Numbered from the stretch's first letter, positions 34,694 to 43,662 are shown. The stretch is 60,699 nucleotides of DNA from Halostreptopolyspora alba (GCA_003725585.1 RJMB01000023.1:1-60699); one strand, 5' to 3'. Made by a program: numbers and translations. Notes: generated from the letters alone by a model not told the origin.

Positions 34694-36021
34694 GGGCTGG
34701 TTGACCGTGTGGCCGTCAGCTCCACCGGCGCGGGGCCGCCGCAACAGCCGGCGTCCACGGCGGTCGGTTCCTCCTCGTCGAGCCCCGATCCGGAACACAC
34801 CCCGGTCTCGGGCAGGGTCAGCTCCACCCGGGAGGCGGCCTCGGTCTCGCCCGCGATCTCGGCGGCGATGCTGCGCACCTGCTCGTACCCGGTGAGCGCG
34901 AGGAAGTTCGGGGCGCGGCCGTAGGACTTCATGCCGGCGAGGTAGAACCCCGGTTCCGGGTGGGACAGCTCCGCGGCCCCGTGCGGGTACACGGTGCCGC
35001 AGGAGTGAACGTTGGGGTCGATCAGCGGAGCGAGCGCGACCGGGGCCTCCAACGTGGCGTCCAGGCCCAGCCGGATCTCGCCCAGCCAGGACAGGTCCGG
35101 GCGGAATCCGGTCAGCGCCACGACCCGCCGCGCCTCCTCCAACTCTTGTCCACTGTCGTCGACGAGGACGACCCCGCCGCCGGTGGGGCGCGCCTCGGCG
35201 GTGCGGAACCCGGTCACCACCCGGACTCGGCCGGAGTCGACCGCGGCTTTCGCGCGCGCTCCCAGGTCCCCGCGCGCAGCGAGCTGGTCCGCCTCGCCCC
35301 CGCCGAAGGTGTCACCGAGCTCGTCTCTACGCAGCACCCACACCACCCGGGTTCCGGGGTGGTTCTCGACCAGCCCGGCCAGCGTGACCAGTGTGGTCAA
35401 CGCGGAGTGTCCCCGGCCGACCACGGCGGTGGTCCCGCCCGCGTACCGCGCCCGCTGCTCCTCGTCGGTGAGGTCGGGGATCCGGTGGGTGAGGCGGTCG
35501 GCGGCCTCGGTCTCGCCGGGGACGGGCAGCCCGTCGGCGCCCAGCGGGCTGGGTTTGCCCCAGGTGCCCGAGGCGTCGACCACCGCGCGGGCGAGGAGGC
35601 GCTCCTGGCCGCCGGCCGCCCGGACCCGCACCGTGAACGGCTCGTCCGCGCGGCCGGTGTCGACCACCCGGCCACGGCCGCGCCGGCTCACCCCGACGAC
35701 CGTGGCGCCGAAGCGCACCCGGGGGGCGAGCGCGGCGGCGAGCGGTTCCAGGTAGTGGGCCACCCACTCGGCGCCGGTGGGGTGGGCGTCGTCGTCGGGC
35801 CTCTCCCAGCCGGTCGTCGCGAGCAGCGTCTGCGCGGCCGGTGAGACGAGGTCGCGCCACGTCGAGAACAGCCGGACGTGGCCCCATTCGGCCACCGCCG
35901 CCCCGGCGGTCGCGCCCTGTTCCAGTACCAGTACCGGCAGGCCCCGGTGGACCAGCTCCGCGGCGGCCGCGAGCCCCGTGGGGCCGGCGCCGATCACCAC
36001 GACCGGATTCCCGTCTCCCAT
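34690..36021 (-). CDS. FAD/NAD(P)-binding oxidoreductase with Cys-rich tail
   Basis: 443 residues if it starts at the ATG at 36021, which has GAAGGG at proper spacing; an ATG two codons earlier (36027) leaves none. FAD motif VVVIGAGPTGLAAAAEL, GRGHSALTTLVTLA as the NAD(P) site, and ALTGFRPDLSWLG. The C-terminus ends in ETGVCSGSGLDEEE and AGCCGGPAPVE, a vicinal Cys pair that could bind trivalent arsenic or another soft metalloid. First gene of the divergent ars-type operon. Confidence 0.8.
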   Translation of the reverse strand: MGDGNPVVVIGAGPTGLAAAAELVHRGLPVLVLEQGATAGAAVAEWGHVRLFSTWRDLVSPAAQTLLATTGWERPDDDAHPTGAEWVAHYLEPLAAALAPRVRFGATVVGVSRRGRGRVVDTGRADEPFTVRVRAAGGQERLLARAVVDASGTWGKPSPLGADGLPVPGETEAADRLTHRIPDLTDEEQRARYAGGTTAVVGRGHSALTTLVTLAGLVENHPGTRVVWVLRRDELGDTFGGGEADQLAARGDLGARAKAAVDSGRVRVVTGFRTAEARPTGGGVVLVDDSGQELEEARRVVALTGFRPDLSWLGEIRLGLDATLEAPVALAPLIDPNVHSCGTVYPHGAAELSHPEPGFYLAGMKSYGRAPNFLALTGYEQVRSIAAEIAGETEAASRVELTLPETGVCSGSGLDEEEPTAVDAGCCGGPAPVELTATRSTSP

Positions 36022-36043
36022 GATCATCCCTTCATTGATTCAC

Positions 36044-36093
36044 GTCGATTAAAGGGACTTTATCGACAGACATCGATGGAATCAACCATCGAT
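36044..36093. promoter_or_regulatory. Candidate ArsR operators in a divergent promoter
   Basis: Two TCGAT-based inverted repeats lie in the 91-bp gap: GTCGATTAAAG...CTTTATCGAC at 36044-36067 and the perfect ATCGATGG-N6-CCATCGAT at 36072-36093. They would let one regulator control both directions. Confidence 0.55.
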
Positions 36094-36112
36094 TGTGGTC
36101 GATAATGGGGGT

Positions 36113-37024
36113 ATGACGTTGACGCCGCCCGCTCCCGAAACCACGCCGCTCGGCCAGGCCGACGCCGAGACCTACGCCTCCTGGTTCGCCTGCCTCGCCG
36201 AACCCACCCGAGTCCAGCTGCTGCACAGCGTCGCCTCCCACCCGGTGCCCGTCAGTGTCGGCGAGCTCGCCGCGGCGCTCGGCATCGGCCAACCCACCGT
36301 CTCCCACCATCTGCGCAAGCTGGCCGAGGTCGGTTTCGTCACACTGTCCCGCGAGGGCACCTCCACCCGGGTCGCCGTGAACCCCGCGTGCTGCACCGGC
36401 CTGCCGCACGCCGCCGACGCCGTCATGGGCATGGTCGCCGCCCGCCCCTGCTGCCCCACCGACCTTCCCGGCGACGTGTCCGTGCGCGCGATGCGGTCCG
36501 GCGACTTCGAGGCCGTGCGCCGCATCTACGGGGAGGGCATCGCCACTGGCGACGCCACGTTCGACACCGAGGTCCCCGACGCGGCCACGCTCGACGCGCG
36601 ATGGCTGCCGGACCACCGGTGGGTGGCCGAGATCGACGGCGAGGTGGTCGGGTGGGCCACCGCCGCCCCCGCCTCGTCCCGGGAGGTCTACTCCGGAGTG
36701 GCCGAGACCTCCGTGTACGTCGCCGAGGCGGCCCGCGGGCGCGGGGTCGGCAAGTCCCTGATCCACACCCAGGTCGTCGAGGCCGACCGCCGCGGCCTGT
36801 GGACCCTGCAGACCTCGATCTTCCCGGAGAACAAGGCCAGCCTCGCGCTGCACCACACGGCGGGGTTCCGCACTCTCGGTGTACGCGAACGCATCGGGCG
36901 GCACCACGGCCGGTGGCGCGACACCGTCATGCTGGAGCGCCGCGCCCACCACGACCCCGAGGAGGCCGCCGTGTCGGACCCCCACCCGGGCTGCGTCGAC
37001 CATCGCGACGACGCGGTCGGATAG
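36113..37024 (+). CDS. ArsR repressor fused to a GNAT acetyltransferase (ArsN1-like)
   Basis: 303 residues from the ATG at 36113. Residues about 10-95 are an ArsR winged helix (ALGIGQPTVSHHLRKLAEVGF). Vicinal Cys pairs follow: Cys93-Cys94 in NPACCTG and Cys113-Cys114 in RPCCPTD, in the C-terminal place used by some ArsR sensors. Residues about 122-285 are a phosphinothricin/arsinothricin-type GNAT (RAMRSGDFEAVRRIYGEGI, then YVAEAARGRGVGKSLI with the acetyl-CoA loop). It joins sensing and detoxification in one chain. Divergent from the flavoprotein-MFS operon. Confidence 0.88.
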   Translation: MTLTPPAPETTPLGQADAETYASWFACLAEPTRVQLLHSVASHPVPVSVGELAAALGIGQPTVSHHLRKLAEVGFVTLSREGTSTRVAVNPACCTGLPHAADAVMGMVAARPCCPTDLPGDVSVRAMRSGDFEAVRRIYGEGIATGDATFDTEVPDAATLDARWLPDHRWVAEIDGEVVGWATAAPASSREVYSGVAETSVYVAEAARGRGVGKSLIHTQVVEADRRGLWTLQTSIFPENKASLALHHTAGFRTLGVRERIGRHHGRWRDTVMLERRAHHDPEEAAVSDPHPGCVDHRDDAVG

Positions 37025-37122
37025 GCTACGGACCCGGCCGACAGTACTCCGGCCGGTAATGCCGGACGGTGGACGTCACGCGAGCGGGCATCCGGTGCTC
37101 GCTACCCCTACCGGGAGGCAGC

Positions 37123-37335
37123 ATGGGCAGGACGGGAGTGCCGGTACTCCTGGTCATCTGGCTGATCGTCGGCGCCGTGATCGCCGGCCAGCGTGGCTAC
37201 TTCAGCGGCGAGGAGGAGAGCTGCGCCTCGATCGGCAGCGCCGTGGTCACGGTCGTGGCCGGCCCGCTCAACCTGCTGGGGCTCAGCCCCGAGATCGAGT
37301 GCCCCGACCTCTCGGAGACCCAACCGGCGCAGTAG
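37123..37335 (+). CDS. Small membrane protein
   Basis: 70 residues from the ATG at 37123, preceded by GGGAGG. One membrane segment near the N-terminus (PVLLVIWLIVGAVIAG), then QRGYFSGEEESCASIGS, a second hydrophobic stretch, and a short tail ending ECPDLSETQPAQ, with two Cys. It looks like a widespread actinobacterial protein of unknown function. Possibly co-transcribed with the ArsR fusion (98 bp gap). Confidence 0.65.
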   Translation: MGRTGVPVLLVIWLIVGAVIAGQRGYFSGEEESCASIGSAVVTVVAGPLNLLGLSPEIECPDLSETQPAQ

Positions 37336-37342
37336 CCACGGT

Positions 37343-38680
37343 TCACCGGGCCTCGGCCCCGGCCACGGCCGTTCCCGGCCGCCCGCAGCGTGCCGCGCGC
37401 ACGGCGCGGGCGAGCGCGAACCAGAGCAGGGCGAGCACGACCACGGTGGCGAGGTGCCACGGCAGCCGCCACCACACCGGGTCGGCCCCGGAGGGGTCCG
37501 GGTCGACGGCGGCGTGCTCACCCCCGGCGGTCAGCGACCACACCAGGAACGCGTCCCCCACCGGGAGCGCCCCGCCCAGGTAGCGGCGCCGCCCGCCCAG
37601 CTCCACCGCCATGCCGGCCGCCTCCGCCAACCCCGTGAGGTCGGCGGCGGTTGGCTCATCGGCGAACAGCACGGCGTCGCCGAGCGTGACGGCACTCGCC
37701 GACGCCGACAGCCCCAGGACGAGCGGCCCGGAGTCGACGTCGCCCGGTGAGTCGTCGCCGACCGGGTGCTCGCGGATCCCCGGCACCACGCCGACATCGG
37801 AACCGAACCGGGAGCGGAACGCGCGGTAGTCACGCGCCGCCCACTCCGGGTCGATCTCGGCGAGGAAGCGCAACAGCAGGCTCTGCGAGCTTCCCCGCGC
37901 CCCCTCCGTGGCCTCCCCGGTGGCGGCGTCGACGGAGTGGGGGATCAGCCCGGTGTCCGGGTCGAGGCGGTCCCCAACGGCGCGGGACCACCGTCGCACC
38001 GTCGACTCGTGCCCGTCGGTGCCGCGCAACCGGTCGTCCTGGCGCAGCGCCGCGACCGCCACGACACTGTCCACGGGCCACGCCTGGCCGGGGTAGGCGG
38101 TGAGGTAGGGCGTTCCCTCCTCCAACGCGGTGTCGAAGGCGGCACGCAGCTCGACGGTGTCGACGCGCAGCGCCTCGGCCTCGGCGGCGGCGTTCTCCGG
38201 GCCGCCGGCCAGTGCCACGATCCTCCCCCGCAGCCAGGCGGTCCACCCGGCGTGGAACACCCCGTACGGCGGGTCGGCCTCCTCGGGGAACGGGGCGGTC
38301 CCCGCGGGCGCCTCCAGCCGCTCCAACGCCCAACGGGCCTCGCGGAGCGCCCGGTCACGCTCCCCCGGCCGCAGCGTGCCCACGTTGACCCAGCTGAGCC
38401 CGTAGAGGGCGTGAGTGAAGACGTAGCCCTCGGGAAAGAGCCGCTGCATCCGCTCGCCCGCCCCGTCCCTCAGCTCAGCGCGCAGGAACTCCAGACGCGG
38501 CAACGCGTCGGCGGCGACCTCGTCGTCGCCACGCTCCAAGGGCGAGGGCGTGTACGACCGCGCGGTCGACACGGCCACGAGACCGGTCGCCGCGAGGGCG
38601 ACCAGCCCCAGCGCGGCCGCCAGCACCACGCGCCACCGTGGCACCGGGACACGGCGCGTCCCCGAACGAAGAAAGGCCAT
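37343..38680 (-). CDS. Membrane-anchored protein of unknown function
   Basis: 445 residues from the ATG at 38680; ribosome binding site weak. N-terminal membrane anchor (VVLAAALGLVALAATGLVAV, about 18-37), a long mainly helical extracytoplasmic part (VFTHALYGLSWVNVG, YGVFHAGWTAWLRG, YPGQAWPVDSVVAVAAL), and a C-terminal membrane segment (HLATVVVLALLWFALARAV). The Trp/Tyr-rich helical pattern recalls an alpha/alpha-toroid fold, as in glycosidases or terpene-type enzymes. No catalytic assignment possible. Confidence 0.6.
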   Translation of the reverse strand: MAFLRSGTRRVPVPRWRVVLAAALGLVALAATGLVAVSTARSYTPSPLERGDDEVAADALPRLEFLRAELRDGAGERMQRLFPEGYVFTHALYGLSWVNVGTLRPGERDRALREARWALERLEAPAGTAPFPEEADPPYGVFHAGWTAWLRGRIVALAGGPENAAAEAEALRVDTVELRAAFDTALEEGTPYLTAYPGQAWPVDSVVAVAALRQDDRLRGTDGHESTVRRWSRAVGDRLDPDTGLIPHSVDAATGEATEGARGSSQSLLLRFLAEIDPEWAARDYRAFRSRFGSDVGVVPGIREHPVGDDSPGDVDSGPLVLGLSASASAVTLGDAVLFADEPTAADLTGLAEAAGMAVELGGRRRYLGGALPVGDAFLVWSLTAGGEHAAVDPDPSGADPVWWRLPWHLATVVVLALLWFALARAVRAARCGRPGTAVAGAEAR

Positions 38681-38836
38681 GCGCAGATTGTGCCCGGGGA
38701 CCTGTCCCCGTGTGGGAGGGGAGCACCAGGAAACGGCCGAGGGTGGGCTCATGACCAACCAACCCCCGCGCGGGTGGGCACAAGGTCACGAACACGCCCC
38801 TGGAACCTGGGGCGCGCGCCGGACGTCTGTGTCAGT

Positions 38837-38869
38837 AGCGGCCCCGTTTCCGGGCGCGACGGGGCCGCT
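38837..38869. terminator. Hairpin between divergent genes
   Basis: AGCGGCCCCGT (38837-38847) pairs exactly with ACGGGGCCGCT (38859-38869), 11-nt loop. It lies in the 314-bp gap before the proline-rich gene, where nothing else is recognisable. Confidence 0.45.
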
Positions 38870-38994
38870 GTCCACACTCGTGCCGGTGGTCGTGTCGGGG
38901 AGGAACCCACGCTGTCGCGGCGCGTCCGGGTGATGGCAGAATTCAACGGTTACGCGTCGCGTTCCCTTCCTGCCCTGAAACCGCAAAGGCGACC

Positions 38995-39822
38995 ATGAGC
39001 GAAGGCCAGCCCCCGCGCTTTCCCGCGGCGGGTCCACCCCCGCCGCCCGGTGGCGTCCAACCGCCGCCCCCCGGACACGCGCCACCGTCCCCGCCGCCCG
39101 GAGCGCGGTATCCTCCTCCGCCCTACGGTGGCCCACCACCGAACGGCCCTCCCATGGCTGGGCCACCTCCGCCGCCGCGGGGCCGGATCGGGACCGCCCT
39201 CATGGCGTCGCTGGTCACGCTGGTCCTCGCGGTCACCGTCACCGGAACCGTGGTCTACCTACGCGGCGACTTCCGCGCCGCTCCCGGCCCCAGTGTGGCT
39301 CACGTACCCGAGGACCCCTGCGCCAGCGTCGAGGGGAGCAGCTTTGACGACCTCGACGCGCGGCCGGAGTTCGCCTCGGTCAGGAACGTCGAAACCAGTT
39401 GCTCCTGGGCCGTGGGCAACGGCGACATCCCCGAGTCCACGCTGCGGGTGGAGTACGCCGTTCCGGACGAGGCCCGGCGCGCCGAACTCGCCGAGGAACG
39501 CGGCGGTGAGCCCGTCACCGAGGCCGACGAGCTGTACCAGGACGCCCACGAGTACTACAGCGAACCCGTGCTGGAGCACCAGGAGGCGTTCAGCGAGCGG
39601 GAGCGGCCCGAGAGCTACGGGGACGAGAGCGCACTGGTGTTCCTCGAGTACGGCGACCCCGAGCTGGACTATCCGCAACCGACCGTCTCGGCGGCACTCG
39701 TGATCCGCGACGGCGAGCGGGTGACCAGTGTCTCCCTGTCGAGCTACACCGGAGAGCTCGAATTCACCCAGGCCGAACACGTGATCACCGACCTGGTTGA
39801 CGACGTGCCGTGGCAGGAGTGA
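38995..39822 (+). CDS. Proline-rich membrane protein with DUF3558-like outer domain
   Basis: 275 residues. Residues 1-64 are a Pro/Gly-rich cytoplasmic tail, followed by one membrane segment (ALMASLVTLVLAVTVTGTVV, about 67-86) and an acidic outer domain opening with EDPCASV and a second Cys in ETSCSWAV. The DPC...C-W spacing is typical of DUF3558-like actinobacterial surface proteins, which form one disulfide. Function unknown. The next gene is a paralogue in the same order. Confidence 0.7.
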   Translation: MSEGQPPRFPAAGPPPPPGGVQPPPPGHAPPSPPPGARYPPPPYGGPPPNGPPMAGPPPPPRGRIGTALMASLVTLVLAVTVTGTVVYLRGDFRAAPGPSVAHVPEDPCASVEGSSFDDLDARPEFASVRNVETSCSWAVGNGDIPESTLRVEYAVPDEARRAELAEERGGEPVTEADELYQDAHEYYSEPVLEHQEAFSERERPESYGDESALVFLEYGDPELDYPQPTVSAALVIRDGERVTSVSLSSYTGELEFTQAEHVITDLVDDVPWQE

Positions 39823-39943
39823 CGAGCGGCCCCGCCCGCATCCGGCGCGGGGACCACCGAATCGCCGCCCCCACACCTCGCCCAGCGGGAAAACCCCCGA
39901 TCCGGCCCGCCGTGACGGCGGAACAACCCACGCAGGAGACCCG

Positions 39944-40699
39944 ATGACCCACGGTTTCCCGCCCGCACCGCCTCCAGCGGGCCACCCAGGACCCCCACCC
40001 CCCGTGCCCCGGCCGCCGCGGCGGCGCCCCCGGCTGCGCGTGGCCGTCGTCTCGGCCTCGGTCACCCTCGCGGTGTACCTGGTGGCCGCCGGCGTGGTCG
40101 GCGCGGTGGCCTACACCTCGGAGCCGGAGGAGCCCGACGGTGACGTCGCGCTTCCCGAGGATCCGTGCACCACTGTGACCGCGACCCAGCTCCGGCGTCT
40201 GTCCGCCGAGGACCCCAGCTCCAGCATGCAGGCGGCCTACGACGGCGAGTCGGAGGGGTTCATCTCGGCCAGCTGTGGCTGGTACGCGGAGTTCTCCGAC
40301 GGCACGTTGGGGAGCCTGTACCTCAGTTTCGACGTCCCTGACGACCCCGCCGAGGCCAAGGACCGCTACGAGTCGCGGGCCGTCGACTACGAGATCACCA
40401 CCGGGTCGGAGTCCGAGTACGGGGGCCATCGGGAGATCACCGTCGAAGACTCCCGGGAGCTCGACCTCGGGAACGAGAGCTTCGTCGTCTTCGCCGAGGA
40501 GGAGAGCGTCCCACCGGATGAGAACGAGGAGCCGACCCGGCAGGCGGTCGCGCGCGTGGAGGTGCGCCACGCCAACGCCAACATCAGTGTGCGCGCCTCC
40601 GAGAGCGTCGAGGCCGACAATGACCGGAACCCCGACCTGACCGGCGACGAGGACACCCTGGTCGCGATGGCGGAGGACGCGCTGGCGAGCCTGGCCTGA
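39944..40699 (+). CDS. Proline-rich membrane protein, paralogue
   Basis: 251 residues from the ATG at 39944, preceded by CAGGAGACC. Same plan as its neighbour: Pro-rich start (FPPAPPPAGHPGPPPPVP), one membrane segment (VAVVSASVTLAVYLVAAGVV), then EDPCTTV and a second Cys in SASCGWYAEF, and a very acidic outer domain. A tandem duplication followed by divergence is likely. Function unknown. Confidence 0.7.
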   Translation: MTHGFPPAPPPAGHPGPPPPVPRPPRRRPRLRVAVVSASVTLAVYLVAAGVVGAVAYTSEPEEPDGDVALPEDPCTTVTATQLRRLSAEDPSSSMQAAYDGESEGFISASCGWYAEFSDGTLGSLYLSFDVPDDPAEAKDRYESRAVDYEITTGSESEYGGHREITVEDSRELDLGNESFVVFAEEESVPPDENEEPTRQAVARVEVRHANANISVRASESVEADNDRNPDLTGDEDTLVAMAEDALASLA

Positions 40700-40765
40700 C
40701 CACGACAGCGGCGCGGCCGGCCCGCCGGTAGAACGCCCTCACCACGCGACCGCCGTGGTGGTGAC

Positions 40766-41611
40766 TCAGCGGATGATGGACAGCACCGTGAGGGCGGTCG
40801 CGGTCAGGCGGGCGTCGCCGTGCTCGCGGCTTCGCCGCGTGGCCTCCTCAGGGGTGATTCCCCGGGTGCACAGCCGCCATGTGGTGTCGGCGTCGAGCTC
40901 GATGGTGGCTTCGGGGTCCCGCACCCCACCCCGATCCACCATCCAGCCGCCATCCCGATACTCGCAGCTCCAGTGGCCGCCCTCGGGGCCCGTGACGGTG
41001 AAGAGCAGCCGCGTCCCCTCGGGGGCCGGGACGTCGCGCAACGTGTGCGGCAGCGCCCGAAGAAAGGTGTCCAGGACCGGGTGCACCACCTCGGGCTGGG
41101 TGAAGCCGGGCCGTCCGGTGGCGTCGCGGATCTGCTGCTGGTGGGTCCAGTACTCGGTGAGGTCACGCGCGGCGTCCAGCCACACCGGAGCCGGATCTGG
41201 GCCCGCCCAGGTCACCGGCTCACCCAGCGCGTCCGGGTCGACCGTTCGCCAGTACTCGACGATCCGCGGGCCGACGTGGCCCAGGAGGTCCACCAGCATC
41301 CGGGGGCTCCAGGCGCGGGTGGTGGCGACCCATTCCTCGTTGAGGCGGTCGATGAAGCGGGGGAAGGGTTCGCCAGAGCGGGGGCGTGGGCCGTCGGGGT
41401 GGCGGTCCCTTGAGCGCGCGAGCCGGTTCAGGTGGTCCCCCAGCACGTGGGCGGCGATGTCGCGCACCCGCCAGCCGGGGCACCCCGTGGGCCGCTGCCA
41501 CTCCTCGGCACCGAGGTCGCGAAGCAGCGCCATCGTCTCCTCGTGTTCGCGGGCGAACAGGTCCCGCACCTCGATCCGCGGCCCGAGCCGCCACTCCTCC
41601 GTCATCCCCAT
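40766..41611 (-). CDS. Maleylpyruvate isomerase-family mycothiol-dependent enzyme
   Basis: 281 residues from the ATG at 41611 (GAGG upstream; an ATG two codons later is possible). The N-terminal DinB-like MDMPI domain has LGAEEWQRPTGCPGWRVRD and HVLGDHLNRLARSRD, with the His used for metal binding. The C-terminal SCP2-like domain ends WRLCTRGITPEEATRRS. Members use mycothiol as a cofactor in isomerisation or conjugation. Substrate unknown. Confidence 0.8.
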   Translation of the reverse strand: MGMTEEWRLGPRIEVRDLFAREHEETMALLRDLGAEEWQRPTGCPGWRVRDIAAHVLGDHLNRLARSRDRHPDGPRPRSGEPFPRFIDRLNEEWVATTRAWSPRMLVDLLGHVGPRIVEYWRTVDPDALGEPVTWAGPDPAPVWLDAARDLTEYWTHQQQIRDATGRPGFTQPEVVHPVLDTFLRALPHTLRDVPAPEGTRLLFTVTGPEGGHWSCEYRDGGWMVDRGGVRDPEATIELDADTTWRLCTRGITPEEATRRSREHGDARLTATALTVLSIIR

Positions 41612-41801
41612 GCGCCTCACACTCTCGCGCCACTGACCGGTGAGCAACGGGATTTCCCGTGGACGAGGGCGACGGGACCGTTCCGACCCCGCGCGGGCCG
41701 TCGAACGTCAGTGGCAGCGAGGACACCGGCACGGCCCGTCCTCCGTGAAGGTTCGACCGCGAGGACTGAGCCCGCACCGCGCCCACGGCGCCACCGCGCG
41801 G

Positions 41802-42740
41802 TCAGGCCGCTGTCTGTCGCGGCTGCCGCCACCACGCGATGGTGGCCTCCAGCGCCTCGTCCATGGGGGTCGGCGCGACACCAAACGTGTCCTCGAACTC
41901 CGAGGAGTCGACAACGAAGGGGCGGACGAACTGGTAACGCACCGCCTCCAACTCACGGAGCATCGGCGAGACCACCCCCACCGCGCGGATCAGCCAGTTC
42001 GGCAGCACACCGACCCCCGGGTTCTCGACGCCCGCGAGCGCGCACAGCCGCTCGGCGACCTCGCGGCCCGAGAGCGCCGGGCTGGTGGGCACGTGCCACG
42101 CCCTGCCCCAGGCGCGGTCGTCGGTGCCCGCCGTGGCCAGTGCCCGCGCCACGTCGGGGACGTAGGTCCAGCTGTGCGGCTGGTCGGGGTCTCCGAAGAA
42201 CCGCACGGGCTTGCCCTCCAGTAGCCGGGGGACGAACCGCGTGCCCAGGTGGGACTGGTCGAGGCAGCCCGGCCCGAAGAAGTCGCTTCCCCGAACCTCG
42301 GTCACCCGGACCCGTCCGGCCTCGTGCGCGGCCAGGGCCTGCCGCCACATCCGGGCGCGGACCTCGGCCTTGGCGCTGGAGGGCGCGAGCGGGTCGGTCG
42401 CGCGCATCGGTCCTTCGGGAGGGCCGTAGACGTAGAGGTTACCCAGGATCACGTAGCCCGCCCCGGTGGTCTCCGCCGTGGCCAGCAACGCCTCGGCGAT
42501 CGGCGGCCAGTCCCGGGGCCAGCGGTGGTAGGCCGGGTTCACGCAGTTGTACAGGGTGTCGGCACCCTTGGTGATGCCGGTCATCCGGTCTCGGTCGGAG
42601 GCGTCGGCGGCGACCCGCTCGACGGACTCCGGCCCGGATCCCGACCGGCTCACGAGGACCACCTCGTGTCCCCACTCCCGCAGCGTCTCGGCGAGCCTCC
42701 TCCCGACCTGCCCCGCCCCGACGACGACGTGCTTTCCCAT
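41802..42740 (-). CDS. NAD-dependent epimerase/dehydratase family protein
   Basis: 312 residues from the ATG at 42740. The Rossmann motif VVVGAGQVGRRLAETL begins at residue 4. The sequence then follows the atypical extended SDR plan: NCVNPAYHRWPRDWP, VILGNLYVYGPPEGP, and RGSDFFGPG. The usual Tyr-x-x-x-Lys is not seen at the YVYGP position (it reads LYVYG), so it may act as an atypical or regulatory reductase. Divergent from a TetR gene across a shared operator region, and probably its target. Confidence 0.82.
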   Translation of the reverse strand: MGKHVVVGAGQVGRRLAETLREWGHEVVLVSRSGSGPESVERVAADASDRDRMTGITKGADTLYNCVNPAYHRWPRDWPPIAEALLATAETTGAGYVILGNLYVYGPPEGPMRATDPLAPSSAKAEVRARMWRQALAAHEAGRVRVTEVRGSDFFGPGCLDQSHLGTRFVPRLLEGKPVRFFGDPDQPHSWTYVPDVARALATAGTDDRAWGRAWHVPTSPALSGREVAERLCALAGVENPGVGVLPNWLIRAVGVVSPMLRELEAVRYQFVRPFVVDSSEFEDTFGVAPTPMDEALEATIAWWRQPRQTAA

Positions 42741-42854
42741 GGTTGGCCTCTTTCCTCTCGTGGCGGTGGCACCGCCCACGTGGTGGTGCCGGCGGCCCGG
42801 TCTCAACTCCAGCCGCCGGGAGTACACGACAGCCGCTCGGATCGCCGATCTCTG

Positions 42855-42892
42855 TTGAGATCAATGCTCTCACTTTAGTGCATCAATCTCAA
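42855..42892. promoter_or_regulatory. Candidate TetR operator in a divergent promoter
   Basis: TTGAGATCAATGC (42855-42867) and GCATCAATCTCAA (42880-42892) form an inverted repeat with 11 of 13 pairs and a 12-nt spacer, between the divergent epimerase and TetR genes. The following DNA repeats TGCTCT three times. Confidence 0.5.
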
Positions 42893-42937
42893 GAGCACTG
42901 CTCTCGATTTGATCGACTGCTCTGCTACGCTCGCGTC

Positions 42938-43654
42938 ATGAGTGCGAGCCGAACGGCGCGGGAGCGCGCCCGCGCGGAGCTGACCCGCGAGATCACCGAC
43001 ACCGCCCGCCGACATCTCGCCACCGCCGGCGCGTCGGGCCTGTCGCTACGGGCGGTCGCCCGGGAGCTGGGAATGGTGTCCTCGGCGGTCTACCGCTACT
43101 TCCCCTCACGCGACGACCTGCTCACGGCGCTCATCATCGACGGGTACAACGACATCGGCGCGGCCGTGGAGCGGGCGGACGCCGCACGCGACCGCGGCGA
43201 CCATCCGGGGCGCTGGCTGGCGGTGTGCCACGCCGTACGCGACTGGGCGCTGGCGCACCCGCACGAATACGCGCTGCTGTACGGCTCCCCCGTGCCGGGT
43301 TACCACGCGCCACGGGAGACCGTGGCCGCCGCCATCCGCGACACGGTGGTCTTCGGGGGCATCGTCGCCGACGCGCACCGCGCCGGGGCGCTCCACCCGC
43401 CAGACATCGGCCCCACCCCACCCGCGTCGTTCGGCGGGGACGCCGAACGACTCCGCGAGGTCATACCGGAGGTTCCCGACGACATCGTCGCGCGCGCCGT
43501 CACCATGTGGACGGGCCTGTACGGGTGGGTCAGCTTCGAGCTGTTCGGCCAGTTCAACAACACGATCCTGGACCGCGCCGCCGCGTTCGACCACAACGCG
43601 CGCTGCCTCGCCGGGCTGGTCGGCCTGACGTCGTCCCACGGCGACCGCGACTGA
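42938..43654 (+). CDS. TetR-family regulator
   Basis: 238 residues from the ATG at 42938. TetR helix-turn-helix near residues 15-60 (LSLRAVARELGMVSSAVYRYFPSRDDLL), then a TetR_C-type ligand domain (WALAHPHEYALLYGSPVPGY). Divergent from the epimerase/dehydratase gene with an operator-like inverted repeat between them, so it likely controls that gene and itself. Confidence 0.9.
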   Translation: MSASRTARERARAELTREITDTARRHLATAGASGLSLRAVARELGMVSSAVYRYFPSRDDLLTALIIDGYNDIGAAVERADAARDRGDHPGRWLAVCHAVRDWALAHPHEYALLYGSPVPGYHAPRETVAAAIRDTVVFGGIVADAHRAGALHPPDIGPTPPASFGGDAERLREVIPEVPDDIVARAVTMWTGLYGWVSFELFGQFNNTILDRAAAFDHNARCLAGLVGLTSSHGDRD

Positions 43655-43662
43655 CCACAGCG

